64,000 bases of DNA from assembly GCF_963576675.1 (NCBI RefSeq), contig NC_088913.1:76073001-76137000 (forward strand). Reading direction: 5' to 3'. A program made the position numbers and the translations under genes. The DNA comes from Euphorbia lathyris (taxonomy: Eukaryota > Streptophyta > Magnoliopsida > Malpighiales > Euphorbiaceae). Below are positions 23,401 through 34,660 of this stretch, piece after piece. Within the stretch, counting starts at the first letter, position 1, and each line of letters starts with the position of its first letter. The notes below the pieces were generated by a model that was not told where the DNA came from, ran no database searches, and saw only the letters and a program-made list of their open reading frames with translations.

Positions 23401-23484
23401 AATTAATATATTAAATTTTTTATCACTAAAAAAGGAGGAAGTGACACCTCAGTTCCATCGTTACTGTTTTATATTATATATAGA
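17427..23484 (-). repeat. tandem array of about 31 copies of a 194-205 bp unit (Helitron 5' end)
   Basis: The anchor CCATCG (CAATCG in the 20281 copy) recurs at 17522, 17718, 17912, 18112, 18312, 18514, 18714, 18908, 19104, 19303, 19497, 19697, 19891, 20087, 20281, 20481, 20680, 20874, 21074, 21268, 21464, 21658, 21858, 22058, 22258, 22458, 22659, 22859, 23053, 23250 and 23455. Mean period is 197.8 bp. The length differences come mainly from presence or absence of a GATATA hexamer after the TATATTATATATA tract. Units are very AT-rich and highly similar. The array stops exactly at the Helitron 5' TC, so each unit is a copy of the terminal sequence. There is no coding potential. Confidence 0.95.
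19104..21858 (-). repeat. two copies of a 1377-bp (7-unit) higher-order repeat
   Basis: Seven consecutive anchors from 19104 to 20281 recur exactly 1377 bp later (20481 to 21658). Private variants recur at the same offset: GTGTGGAGAAT at 19141 and 20518, and the shortened AAAAAAATGGAAGTG junction at about 19277 and 20654. A second block relation exists: anchors 17522-18312 recur 3746 bp later at 21268-22058. The array therefore grew by multi-unit duplications as well as single-unit ones. Confidence 0.85.
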
Positions 23485-23806
23485 TAACATTCGATTATCA
23501 ATCTCTAAATTATGATTTATGTATTCTGATTTTAATCTACGTTCATCAATCTTTTTCGCGTTCGACTCAAAAGTTTCAACATAAAATCGAAAAAAATCTA
23601 GTTTAAACGAATCACTTTCATCCAAAGAAAAAATTCATCAATTGCAAAAACGTAAACAAGACATCAACAACAACAACAACAAAGCCTTAGTCCCGAAATG
23701 ATTCGGGATCGGCTAACATGAACCATCATATAAAACCGTGAAATCAAGTCGTGTCAGCAACACAAATTCGCTCCCTCCACTCCGTCATATCCACTACCAT
23801 ATTTTC

Positions 23807-26349
23807 CTAAATTCCCAGTAAACTCATATCACTCTCGATCACCCTCCTCCAAGTTTGCTTAGGTCTTCCCCTACCCCTCACCACTATATCCCTTTGCCAC
23901 TCTTCGGTTCTCCTAACCGGCGCATCAAGTGCTCTACGTCTCACATGGCCAAACCACCTTAGTTGGTTTTCTCTCATTTTATTCTCAATAGATGTGACCC
24001 CTACTTTTGTCCTAATTATTTCGTTACTCACCCGATCATTTCTCGTATGACCACACATCCATCTCAACATACACATCTCCGCCACCGACATCTTATGGAT
24101 GTGGCAGTGTTTCACTACCCAACACTCTGTACCATATAACAATGTTGGTCTAATTGCCGTCCGGTAGAATTTCCCCTTCAATCTATTAGGCATGCCGGGG
24201 TCACAAAGGAAACCCGTAACACTCTTCCACTTCGACCAACCAGCTTTAATCCTATGAGCAACATCTCCATCTACTTCTCCATCCGTTTGGATAATAGATC
24301 CTAAATACCGGAAGCAATACGAGGCCTGAACAACTCTCCCATCTAGGGTGATTGTCCCTGCCTCCCTACTCCTATGGCCGCTAAACTTACACTCCAAATA
24401 TTCCGTCTTACTTCGGCTCAACTTAAAGCCTCTAGATTCTAGAGTTTGTCTCCATAGTTCCAACTTCCTCTCCACTCATTCTTTCGTCTCATCAACCAAC
24501 ACAATATCATCTGCAAACAGCATGCACCATGGTATACCATCTTGAAGTGAACTTGTTAGTTCATCCATAACGATGGCAAAAAGAAATGGGCTTAGTGCGA
24601 AACCTTGATGCACTCCAATCGTAATAGGAAACTCTTCACTCTTCCCAACACTAGTACGTACACTCGTGCATGCTCCCTCATACATGTCCTTTATGATGTC
24701 AATATATTTCCGTGAAATGCCTTTCCTTATCAAGGCCCACCAAAGTACTTCCCTTGGTACCTTATCATATGCTTTCTCCAAGTCAATGAAAACCATATGC
24801 AAGTCTTTCTTCTTATTTCGATAGTGCTCCATTAATTGTCTCATTAGATGGATGGCTTCCATAGTTGATCTTCTCGGCATAAAGCCAAACTAGTTTTCCG
24901 AGATCTTCACCGTCCTCCTTAGCCTTTGTTCGATCACTCGCTCCCAAAGTTTCATAGTGTGACTCATTAATTTGATTCCCCGATAGTTGGCACAATCTTG
25001 GACATCGCCTTTGTTCTTATACAAAGGGATTAAGATACTTTTCCTCCATTCTGATGGCATCTTATTGTTTCTCCAAATTTTGTTGAAGAACGTCGTCAAC
25101 CATTCGATTCCTCTTTCTCCCAAACATCTCCAAATCTCAATAGGGATGCCATCAAGTCCTACTTCTTTCTTCAACTTCATCTTACTTAATGCCATTTTGA
25201 CTTCACCTTTTTGAATTCTCCGCAGGCATTCATGATTTATCATATCGTGATGGATACTTATATCTCCCACATCTTGTCTGCGATCTCCATTAAATAAGTC
25301 ATCAAAATAGGACCTCCATCGTTCCTTGATATCCTTATCTCCAACTAGGACTTGCTGGTCCACATCCTTCACACATTTAACTTTTCTGAGATCTCGCGTC
25401 TTCCTATCTCTCATCCGAGCAATTCTATATATGTCTCTTTCCCCTTCTTTCGTATCCAATCTGGTATACAGATCCCGATTCACCTTTGCTCTAGCATCTC
25501 GTATGACCTTCTTTACTTCCCTTTTAGCCTCTTTGTATTTTTCGTAGTTCTTGTCACTCCTACATTTCTCCAATATTTTATAGGATTCTCGCTTACTCTT
25601 TACTGCTTGTTGTACTTCTTCTGTCCACCAAGATGTGTCCTTACCCGGTGGCATGCTACCTTTAGATTCCCCTAGAACTTCCTTCGCTACTTCCCTTATA
25701 CTATGCTCCATCTTAGTCCATATCGAATCTATATCTAAATCCATATTACAAGTCCAAACATATTTTTTGGTCATCTCATCCACAAATTTTTGTTGATTCT
25801 CTCCTTGCAATTTCCACCACTTAATCTTAGTCTCTACTTGTGGTGTTTGTTTTCTTATACATTTCCTACTTCGAAAATCAAGCACCACTACTCTATGTTG
25901 GGTTATCGTACTCTCACCAGGGATCACCTTACAATCAATATAACTCTTTCTCCAAGCACTCCTTACTAAGAAGAAGTCAATTTGGCTCGCATTACCGCCA
26001 CTCCGATAAGTCACTATGTGGGATGTTCTCTTCATAAACCATGTGTTCATGATACTCAAGTCATAGGCTGATGCGAATTCCAAAACATCCTTTCCTGCTT
26101 CATTCTTATCTCCAAAACCATACCCTCCATGAACGCTCTCAAACTCATCTCGCCTAGAACCCACGTGTCCATTGAGATCACCCCCCAGTACCATTTTTTC
26201 ATCCCTAGGAACCTGTTGCACCACTTCCTCTAAGTCCTCCCAAAAAGCTTGTCTTATAGAGACATCTAATCCTATTTATGGCGCATATGCACTAATGACA
26301 TTCACAACCTCATCCCCTATCACTAGCTTGACACTCATAATTCTATCGC
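23807..26349 (-). pseudogene. RTE LINE endonuclease/reverse transcriptase (main part), in-frame stops
   Basis: One reading frame runs from 26349 down to 23807 (last codons L-L-G-I) with three in-frame stops and no frameshift: TAA near 26275-26280 (after S-A-Y-A-P), TAG near 24888 (before F-G-F-M-P-R-R-S-T), and TGA near 24476 (after V-D-E-T-K-E). Visible: endonuclease C-terminal motifs G-G-D-L-N-G-H-V-G (about 26180) and S-Q-I-D-F; reverse transcriptase with [18 protein letters not shown] and the catalytic F-A-D-D box (about 24515). Then a C-terminal region with C-M-L-R-W-M-C-G-H follows, typical of plant RTE elements. RT catalytic residues are intact. The N-terminal endonuclease portion continues beyond the LTR insertion at 30935-31058. 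Confidence 0.88.
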
Positions 26350-28035
26350 TGTCACACCCGACCCTAAACGACCTCAATCGGTATCGGGCGTGAAATAGAA
26401 AGATCATAATCAATACTTAATACTCTCCAAATTTAGATCACAATCAATTAAATAGTAAAGTTCTAATAATAATTCTAACAATAAGCAACAACTTCTGATT
26501 CTCGCCTAATCGGTCGGTCACATTCTCTCTATCTTGTACTTTCTCACCTAAAAACGTGAGACAAAAATCTCAGTAAGAAACCATCAACTATAAAAATCAG
26601 CTTTACTTAACATAACTACATATATACCTTTAGAAATGGATTTAATCAAAACCTTATAAAATACACTCAATACCAAAGTTCATAATATAGTCAAAGTAGT
26701 GAACTAAAAACCATAAAAATATAATCTTATATCGATTCTTGAGTTCAAAACCTTATAAAATATTATAATCAAATAAACGTTTTATCAAACCAAATCGTAA
26801 TCAATCAAACGTAAAATCTTATATTAAAATCAATCATAACGGAAAACATAATCCAAATGAACTTAAAACGTTGTATCCATCCTCGAGTTTCTCCCCTTAA
26901 GTATCAATCCATAACCACATATATAATCGAGACGTCTCTTAACATTGTCTATCCCATATGGTCTTACCCGACACTTCTTTGCCATACCCAATAGGTCTTT
27001 CAAACTGTGTACACAGGCCATGTCCCTCACTGAACATGGTCTTCAAATATGGAACCACCGATCCGGATAGCTCTCGATGGATATAAAATCATAAAATCAT
27101 AAAATCATAACGTGCTCAAATATCATTTCACAATCAAATTCCAAACTATTTCATCACCATAAATCATTTGGCTTCAATTAGCCCTTTTGTATCATAAAAA
27201 TCATATTTGGACTTCAGCCCAAAATAATAACAACAATAACCGCAACAGATTTCTCAATCCAAAAACAATTCGTAAGAAATCATCAAATTCATTTTGTTCA
27301 ATATAGATATATATTGAAACCAAAAACATATATAATCAACCAAATTAAGCCTTAAATCAACATAATCAAGTAAAATCTGAAATTCACATAGAAGCATAAT
27401 CAATAGCTTCGTTTGAACCGTAATTTCATAATAAAAAGCAAAATCAGAAAAAACCCTAATTTTATAAAATTCCTGCATAACCCTAAAATATCAATTTCTG
27501 AAAATTCTTTGATTATATATATATATCTGTATACATAAAATTCAAAATATAGTTGATATGTACTTACCTTGGCTATTAATTGAAAACCACAAACCCGTTC
27601 AATTCGCCTCTAAACTCTGTCTAAGCTATTTCTCTTTAAACACTGCCGAAACTCAAAAACTCTTCAGCTAGGACTTAGATCTATGTATAAGGATGCTATG
27701 GTTCCAATTTCGAGTGATTCGGACGGTCGAATCTCCGTAAATCAAAGAAACGGTGGAGAAACGGTCGAAGAACGATGATAAAAGAAGAAGATAAAGAAAA
27801 AGAAAAGGAAAAGAAATAAATAGAAGAGAAGAGAAGACCGCTGGAATTGGGATATTTGATCCTTCATCTTTATAGAATCTTTTTAAAATTACCCTAAACT
27901 TTTAATTTACACCTAAAACTATCAAATTAACTCCAAACTTTTCCTATAGCACCAAATTAACCGCACATACCTAATAAGTATCCGATATACTAATATCAAC
28001 ATATAACTTTTAGAAATTTAGTCACGGACGTGACA
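26350..28035 (-). repeat. 3' LTR of the non-autonomous element, 1686 bp
   Basis: This is the longer LTR. It contains about 775 bp (roughly 26760-27535) that is missing from the other copy. It ends next to the polypurine tract at 28036. Confidence 0.85.
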
Positions 28036-29985
28036 AGTCTCCCCACCTTAAGAAATTTCGTCCTCGAAATTCATATTCTCTAGTCTATCGTAATTTCCTT
28101 CCGAAACCATTTTCAAATTATCAAGATTCCTCATAATCATCATAAGACCACAAATTCTATTGTTTCCCTCCATGAACTCTATAATTTCTCCATACCCACA
28201 TCACTGTAACAATCATTTAAATATAATTCTTAGTAACTCTAAACGTCAACCTAGTAATTCTATCACCAATAAATCCACAATAAAATTCAAATGTCATATA
28301 TTCAATTTTATATGATATGATACACTTTATATCCGTATTTTCCTAACATACACCAAATCTCACTTTAATAAGTTTAAATCATAATTGATTCCATCAATTG
28401 CATATATAACAAACATATGTCACCTATCTCCAAGTTTCTACAGACTTCACAAGTATCACTTTTGAACCGCTAATATGTATGATATTATATTTTACCATCA
28501 CTCTTATAAGAGTCATTTCATAAACATCAACATCGACATCACCAATATAAACCTCATTGTGATGATACAATTTCCTATCAATAAGACTCATTTCCATAAA
28601 ATCTTAATATCAATATCACTTTTATAATTCCCTATTGAACTCCTCAAAATCAATTAAGCTAACCTGCCATATGTTTTTAATCACCACTATATATAACATC
28701 AATCCAACCAAATAAACTTCAATCGTTTCTCCAAACTATATAATTAAGAAATATAGAGTACCTAAATTACGATAATCAATGTTTTTTTTTCCAAACTCCA
28801 AATAATATCGTTATACCCATAAAAGTCAAGAAATCTATAATATAATTCGATTTTCTTATTTGACCTATAAACACTCAATTTGATCCATTTGATCATTATA
28901 TAAACTTAAACCATAATCACACAAACTTCAACTCAAAATAACTTCTTTCATCTTTATTTCTTAATTTCATACCTCAAACTGTGCTTAAGATCAGAAAAAC
29001 TTTATCCTCCAAATTCATATCTTAATTATTTCCTCAAACACTATTTAAGCTTACCAAATTTTCATATTTAATCATCAAATGATGAACTCTAATATATTTT
29101 CCCACTTTACTTCTCATTGATAACTAACATCGGTATCTCTCTAAACATCATTTATATAATTCTCAATAATTCTAAATCTCAACACCCAATGAAGTTCACC
29201 AGTAAAACATGAATTTAAATTTCAGATCTCATTTATTCAACTTAAGATTCTATAATACACTAAATTCATATTATAATCTTCCAATCATTAATCAACTTCC
29301 AAACTCATTAAATGAAACTTTCATATTTTATCTTCCTCAATCTCATATCTATTATCTTCAATTTATCACTTTATCGTTTCCTCAATCTCCTATAGTCCTA
29401 AGAATACCAACTTATCATGTAAACCAGTAGCAATGTCTCTCAAATAAGGAGAAACATCAAAGCAAAAACCAAATTCTGGTTTAACGCTAAAATGACCAAC
29501 ATATATCGTTTCCAGCATAACTTTTTCATACGGAGTCCGATTAAGGCGATTCAAAAACCCTTGGAAACGTAAGACAAAAATAAAGAACTTTCATTTAGGA
29601 CTCCATGATAGATTCGGCCTATATCTGGTCGAAAAATGCATCACAAGATTCAGGTACGAATCTGATTTTCCAGCAGCACCTATATAGACAATTCTCTATA
29701 TCTCTAGCTCAAAGTTATGACTTACTCATAACTCATATCACCAAATATCAAATAATTTGCTAATTTTCATACACCCAATATTTTATTAACCATCAAATCT
29801 CATGTATACCCTCATTAGCTAGTTACTCAATCATCGAAAAATTTCAAATTATTTCTTAGCTTGCACCAAATATCCATATTCCTCAATTACTATCGATTAT
29901 TTCTTAGCTATCATCAAATATCGATATTCCCCAATTACTACCAACTTTAGGTCCGAAGAATTTAATCTAGGCTCTGATACCAAAC
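28036..29985 (-). other. non-coding interior of the LTR element
   Basis: AT-rich, with stops in all frames. It holds only the polypurine tract at the left end and the tRNA-Met-type primer-binding site at the right end. A GC-richer patch at about 29520-29690 has no recognised domain. Confidence 0.7.
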
Positions 29986-30929
29986 TGTCACACCCGACCC
30001 TAAACGACCTCAATCGGTATCGGGCGTGAAATAGAAAGATCATAATCAATACTTAATACTCTCCAAATTTAGATCACAATCAATTAAATAGTAAAGTTCT
30101 AATAATAATTCTAACAATAAGCAACAACTTCTGATTCTCGCCTAATCGGTCGGTCACATTCTCTCTATCTTGTACTTTCTCACCTAAAAACATTAAAACA
30201 TTTAAAAACGTGAGACAAAAATCTCAGTAAGAAACCATCAACTATAAAAATCAGCTTTACTTAACATAACTACATATATACCTTTAGAAATGGATTTAAT
30301 CAAAACCTTATAAAATACACTCAATACCAAAGTTCATAATATAGTCAAAGTAGTGAACTAAAAACCATAAAAATATAATCTTGTATCGATTCTTGAGTTC
30401 AAAACCTTATAAACATAAAATTCAAAATATAGTTGATAGGTACTTACCTTGGCTATTAATTGAAAACCACAAACCCGTTCAATTCGCCTCTAAACTCTGT
30501 CTAAGCCATTTCTCTCTAAACACCGTCGAAACTCAAAAACTCTTCAGCTAGAACTTAGATCTATGTATAAGGATGCTATGGTTCCAATTTCGAGTGATTC
30601 GGACGGTCGAATCTCCGTAAATCAAAGAAACGGTGGAGAAACGGTCGAAGAACGATAATCAGTAGATAATGATAAAAGAAGAAGATAAAGAAAAAGAAAA
30701 AGAAAAGAAATAAATAGAAGAGAAGAGAAGGCTGCTGGAATTGGGACATTTGATCCTTCATCTTTATAGAATCTTTTTAACATTACCCTAAACTTTTAAT
30801 TTACACCTAAAACTATCAAATTAACTCCAAACTTTTCCTATAGCACCAAATTAACTGCACATACCCAATAATTATCCGATATACTAATATCAACATATAA
30901 CTTTTAGAAATTTAGTCACGGACGTGACA
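29986..30929 (-). repeat. 5' LTR of the non-autonomous element, 944 bp, internally deleted
   Basis: It matches the left LTR at both ends but skips the roughly 775-bp middle. The junction lies at about 30413, where ACCTTATAAA is joined directly to CATAAAATTC. A short local duplication (about 30190-30208, CATTTAAAAA-like) is an additional difference. Confidence 0.83.
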
Positions 30930-30934
30930 ATCGC

Positions 30935-31058
30935 TCTTCCTAGACACCGCTACTACATCATCAATATACTCCATATCAATAAGAATACCTACTCCATTTC
31001 TACCCTTATCCTTTCCTGAGTACCAAACCCAATGAGCTATCTCTCTAAAATTAGTTCA
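30935..31058 (-). pseudogene. RTE LINE endonuclease N-terminal fragment
   Basis: On the minus strand it reads W-Y-S-G-K-D-K-G-R-N-G-V-G-I-L-I, the standard RTE endonuclease sequence, and joins in sense to the part left of 26349 across the LTR insertion. It stops at the 12-bp target duplication, so the LINE was 5'-truncated when it inserted. Confidence 0.8.
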
Positions 31059-31099
31059 TAAACAAGACATAACAAAAAAAATATATAACTCTTATTTGA

Positions 31100-31460
31100 A
31101 TTAGTTCATCCAGATTCACTCAATTTCACATGAATTTCATCCAATTTCATCTCTTCTAAAATTTAGTTAAAGTGGATTAAATCATATGAAACTCATTTGG
31201 AAACGATTGAAACAAGTAATAAATATTAACAACAAATGATTTATCAAGTTTAACACAAGTTTCAAAAGGTGAGACTGCAATTTCACAATAGTTTCATCCA
31301 ATTTCACCTCTTTTGAAATTGAATAAAAACTGATCAAATTAGATGAAACTTATTTGGAAATGATTGAAACAATTAAAAAACATTAACACAATTTTTTTAT
31401 TATCAAGTTTCACATGAGTTTCAAAAGCTTACAATACAATTTCATATAAATTTCAATCAA
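31100..31460. repeat. diverged tandem duplication of about 157 bp
   Basis: Two units share the order TTCATCCAATTTCA, ATGAAACT-x-ATTTGGAAA, GATTGAAACAA, TTATCAAGTTT and GTTTCAAAAG. The ATTTGG blocks lie at about 31195 and 31352. The stretch is a dense run of TTTCA/TGAAA words and is non-coding. Confidence 0.55.
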
Positions 31461-31704
31461 TTTCACACAATTTCACCCAATATCACATAATCCTAAATTT
31501 AGTGAAAGAATGTGAAATAAGATGAAACTCATATGAAATCCAATGGTAGAAAAAACAAAGTAATGCTTACTTTGTAAAAAACAAACTAAACATAGAAGGC
31601 ACCTTTCAGCTCATGTTATTTAAAGACATAATATGTATACAAGATGAAATGATTCTTAAAAACACGTTTTTTTTGTAATTTCTCCAAAAATATGATATAG
31701 GTTG

Positions 31705-31707
<3 letters not shown>

Positions 31708-31743
<36 letters not shown>
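31708..31743. repeat. (AT)18 microsatellite
   Basis: An uninterrupted AT dinucleotide tract. A 26-nt imperfect palindrome (AGGCC, AACAGTACTGTT, GGCCT; 31759-31784) lies just to its right. Confidence 0.9.
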
Positions 31744-31747
<4 letters not shown>

Positions 31748-31874
31748 TTGTCGTACCGAGGCCTTAACAGTACTGTTTTGGCCTGGTATAGGGAAAAAAT
31801 GTAGATATACTAGGGTGCAGAAATTTTCATGTGGACTCTAGTGATTGAATTAAATTTAGTCATTAATCGTTTTA

Positions 31875-31941
31875 TTTAGACTGATTAAAACTAAGACTTA
31901 ACATGCTTTGAATTTCAATCTATGATTTTAATCAGTCTAAA
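31875..31941. repeat. perfect 16-bp inverted repeat
   Basis: TTTAGACTGATTAAAA (31875-31890) is complementary to 31926-31941, with 35 nt between. It is possibly the core of a decayed foldback element; no target duplication was identified. Confidence 0.6.
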
Positions 31942-31944
31942 TAT

Positions 31945-33584
31945 AACAGTAACATCAAATGATTAAAGCCATTTGGTTGTAAACATAATTGAGGTGTAAT
32001 GAATGCAGAAATGTAATGAACCACTCATGTTTAAATGTATGTATTAATGACTAAGTTGAAGATATTAATATTATAGCTCTAACTTTAAATCCAATTTTTG
32101 TAAATATAATGGCGTATTATATTTGATGGAAATCTGATTGAATCATGCATCACGTTATTTTGTGGTCACCATTAGGTCACGATATACATCATTTTATTCC
32201 TCACCTTCTTTAAAAAACTTAATTCAACTATTGGATTTTTAAACTCGTCTGGTAGCTTTTTTAACTTCTTGAAAATATAATCAATAATTTACTCAGTTAC
32301 ACGAAAAAAAAATAAATAAAAATAAAGTACATATATAAAATACATTGAATCGCGTTTTAAAATATTATTACATAATTCATATAATAGATTAAAACATATT
32401 GAAAATAAAGTTTTTACTTGCTCAATTCTAAAACATTTCATCTCTGATATTAGAACCCAATTTATATCTCTAAAACATTTCATCTCTAAAACATATTTTT
32501 AAAATGCGCGCAACACACCTTCTGCATGCAACTTATATCTTTTCCACCGAGTATTTAATTGACTGCATTTTAAACAAGTTGAAAGAGCTATCGAGCCATT
32601 TTAATCAAGTTGGAGGCAGCAGCGAGACAAAAATCCATACCTAGGGGACTAATTTTAACCTCCAGTTAGGGGTAACTTTTCAAAGTCTTAGGACTGGGCA
32701 AAAAAATTTTAGTCTCCAACATGCAAAAATTTCGTCGTTTTTATGTATCGACTAAAAAATTAAACGTGCACAACATGAAATGAATAGACATATTTGATTT
32801 TCTTTAAGGTCAACACTAATTTTTTAAAATTTAATTGAAAAATTAAGTTACTTGAGTATTAAAAATAAGAAAATGATTTATTTTATGGAAAAGAGATATA
32901 ATAAAAATGAGTTTAAAATGTTATGAAAATATAGAGTTTATTAAAAATAATTAATAATGATAATATAGTTTTATAATTATTTGGAAAATAAAATTCAAAT
33001 AAATAAAAACTTTAAAATGAAATTGTTGAAAGTTGAAAGCCAAGACTCGTATATCATCTTAAACCAACTTAACCAAACATTGAAATACTACTACATATAG
33101 TTTCCTCAAAAAAAAATACTACATATATAGTAAATATAAACCAAAATTATGAAAGTTACAAGGAACGGAACTACCACTACTCAAGAGTGGAGCCGACGGC
33201 TGGAAGGCTCTGACCTCTCGGACTCTAAACTAGCTTCGTCCCTGATTGGAGAGGCTATCGAGACTCTTTACAAGTTCAGAGGGTGAATTGAGTTTTTTAA
33301 ACAAGTACACGTGGAATGATGTATTAAGCCTAATATTTATGTAGAAAAAATGTTGATTTTCTAATTAAAAGAAAATCTAATCAATGACAGATCAACTTAT
33401 TAATTACTTAATACAAGTGGTCCAGATTATGGCGTCTAAAAAGGGAATGAAAAAGTATAAAATATTAAGTTGCTGGGTTATATTTATATATAATGAGGAT
33501 TCAACCAAAATTAATAATTTATAATGAAATGTATGTATTTTTTTTATTCCAGGTTTTGAATTTATTTATTTTAATAAGTGCCAA
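31945..33584. other. AT-rich region without genes
   Basis: No ORF with recognisable content. A GC-richer patch at about 33150-33270 is isolated and unassigned. Confidence 0.5.
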
Positions 33585-33587
33585 TAC

Positions 33588-33993
33588 CGGGGCATTTGGT
33601 ATTCTATTGGGATACGGATAAGGATAAAGGTTGAGATAGAGATAAGGATAAATGGTTGGGATAAGGATAAAAATATGATAGTCGAGAATTATTATTCGAT
33701 GTTTGGTATATGAGATAGGGATAAAGATAAAATAATACATTTTACTATTTTAACCTTATTTAAACTACATAACATTAATTTGAGGGATAAGATGGACTTT
33801 TCCATCCTATTAAATCGCAGGAGCTTATCCCACCTCCTTATACCACCCCCCTCTTGGGTATAGAATTTGAGGGATAAGAGGCTTATCCCTCATCTGTCTC
33901 ACTTTTTTGTGTCCTAAACAAACACGAGATAACTTATCTCGTGTTTTTTTTATCCCTATCCCACATCCTATATCTCTTCTAACAAACACCCCG
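33588..33993. mobile_element. MITE-like element, 406 bp, Tourist/PIF-type ends
   Basis: The left end CGGGGCATTTGGTATT and the complement of the right end (CGGGGTGTTTGTTAGAA) are imperfect inverted repeats, flanked by TAC on both sides (33585-33587 and 33994-33996). Sub-terminal GGATAAGG words on the left mirror CTTATCCC words on the right. A perfect 12+12 palindrome around one base (33921-33945, AACACGAGATAA and its complement) lies near the right end. TAC deviates from the usual TWA duplication, so the superfamily call is tentative. Confidence 0.62.
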
Positions 33994-33996
33994 TAC

Positions 33997-34660
33997 AGGA
34001 TATTTAACTTTGAGTTCAACATATAATTAAGAATTAAGGTTCCAGTTCAAAAAATAAAAATAAAAATTATAAGGTTCCTTGCTGAGCCAAGCAAGAACCC
34101 AAACTGCGACTGATTCGATTGAAAATTTAATTTTAGATATATGAACTTACTAAATTAGTAAGTATTAGAGAATCTCCAACTCTCACCAAATCAAAAATCC
34201 TATTTCTGAATTCTAAATCATTTTTTTATCCAATTTGATTCAATTGAACGAAATAGGATTTTTTTTTTGTTTATTTTCTATTTAATATTTAGAATATTGA
34301 ATATATATTGATATTGAATATTTTTTTTAGAAATGCTATTTTGGTGGTGGTTGGTTCCTCTAACCATCACCAAATTTTCATACTTAATTGGTGTGGAGAA
34401 TATATATCAAATAAATTTGGTTGATTTTAGTTTTCATAAAATTGATGAACCAATATTTTAATATATATATAAATAAAAATAAGATTTGATGTTTGAAAAA
34501 TAAAAAATCCACATAAAGTATTGGGTTGGATATGAGTAGAAAAGCCAAATCCAATAAAATGAGCATTAGAAACCTTTTCTTTATTTAATTAGCTTCTTAC
34601 TTAAATTAGTACAAAATAACAAATAGAAAAGAAAGTGGTGTTTTGTGTGTGCTGGATATT
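33997..34660. other. AT-rich spacer
   Basis: No supported gene or element terminus. Confidence 0.5.

Larger units (their letters stand above)
17280..23484 (-). mobile_element. non-autonomous Helitron, 6.2 kb, minus strand, with multimerised 5' end
   Basis: Read on the minus strand, the right end begins TCTATATATAATATAAAAC at 23484. The left end finishes with a hairpin (7-bp stem, 3-nt loop), a 7-nt spacer and CTAG at 17283-17280. The flanking bases are A before the 5' TC and T after CTAG, as expected for Helitron insertion between A and T with no target duplication. These are the defining Helitron ends. No Rep/helicase gene is present. Between about 150 bp of unique 3' sequence and the 5' terminus, the whole element is a tandem array of its own first roughly 198 bp. 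Confidence 0.85.
26350..30929 (-). mobile_element. non-autonomous LTR retrotransposon (gypsy-type signals), 4580 bp, minus strand
   Basis: Two related LTRs (26350-28035 and 29986-30929) begin TGTCACACC and end GTGACA on the plus strand. They are flanked by a perfect 5-bp duplication ATCGC (26345-26349 and 30930-30934). On the minus strand a primer-binding site TGGTATCAGAGC (29982-29971, initiator tRNA-Met type) follows the right LTR, and a polypurine tract (28048-28036, AAGGTGGGGAGAC) precedes the left LTR, so transcription is leftward. The 1950-bp interior contains no retroviral-type ORF. Long LTRs with a non-coding interior fit a LARD-like or other deletion derivative mobilised by a relative. 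Confidence 0.88.
23665..31058 (-). mobile_element. RTE-type LINE, 5'-truncated, split by an LTR element
   Basis: A perfect 12-bp target duplication TAAACAAGACAT (23653-23664 and 31059-31070) brackets the element. On the minus strand it ends in TTG trinucleotide repeats (plus-strand CAACAACAAC... from 23665) instead of poly(A), as RTE-clade LINEs do. It encodes endonuclease and RT in one frame. The 5' end starts within the endonuclease, typical of incomplete reverse transcription. The segment 26350-30929 is a later LTR-element insertion. Confidence 0.88.

Noticed and set aside
17427..23484. Regular repeat array considered as a CRISPR-like array
   Set aside because: Units of about 198 bp are head-to-tail with no unique spacers, the context is a plant genome, and Helitron ends bracket the array.
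17427..23484. Array considered as a centromeric satellite
   Set aside because: It is bounded precisely by Helitron termini and is only 6 kb. Nothing in the window shows centromere function.
26350..30929. Two similar 1-1.7 kb blocks taken first as a segmental duplication
   Set aside because: TG/CA ends, a primer-binding site, a polypurine tract and the ATCGC duplication identify them as LTRs of one element.
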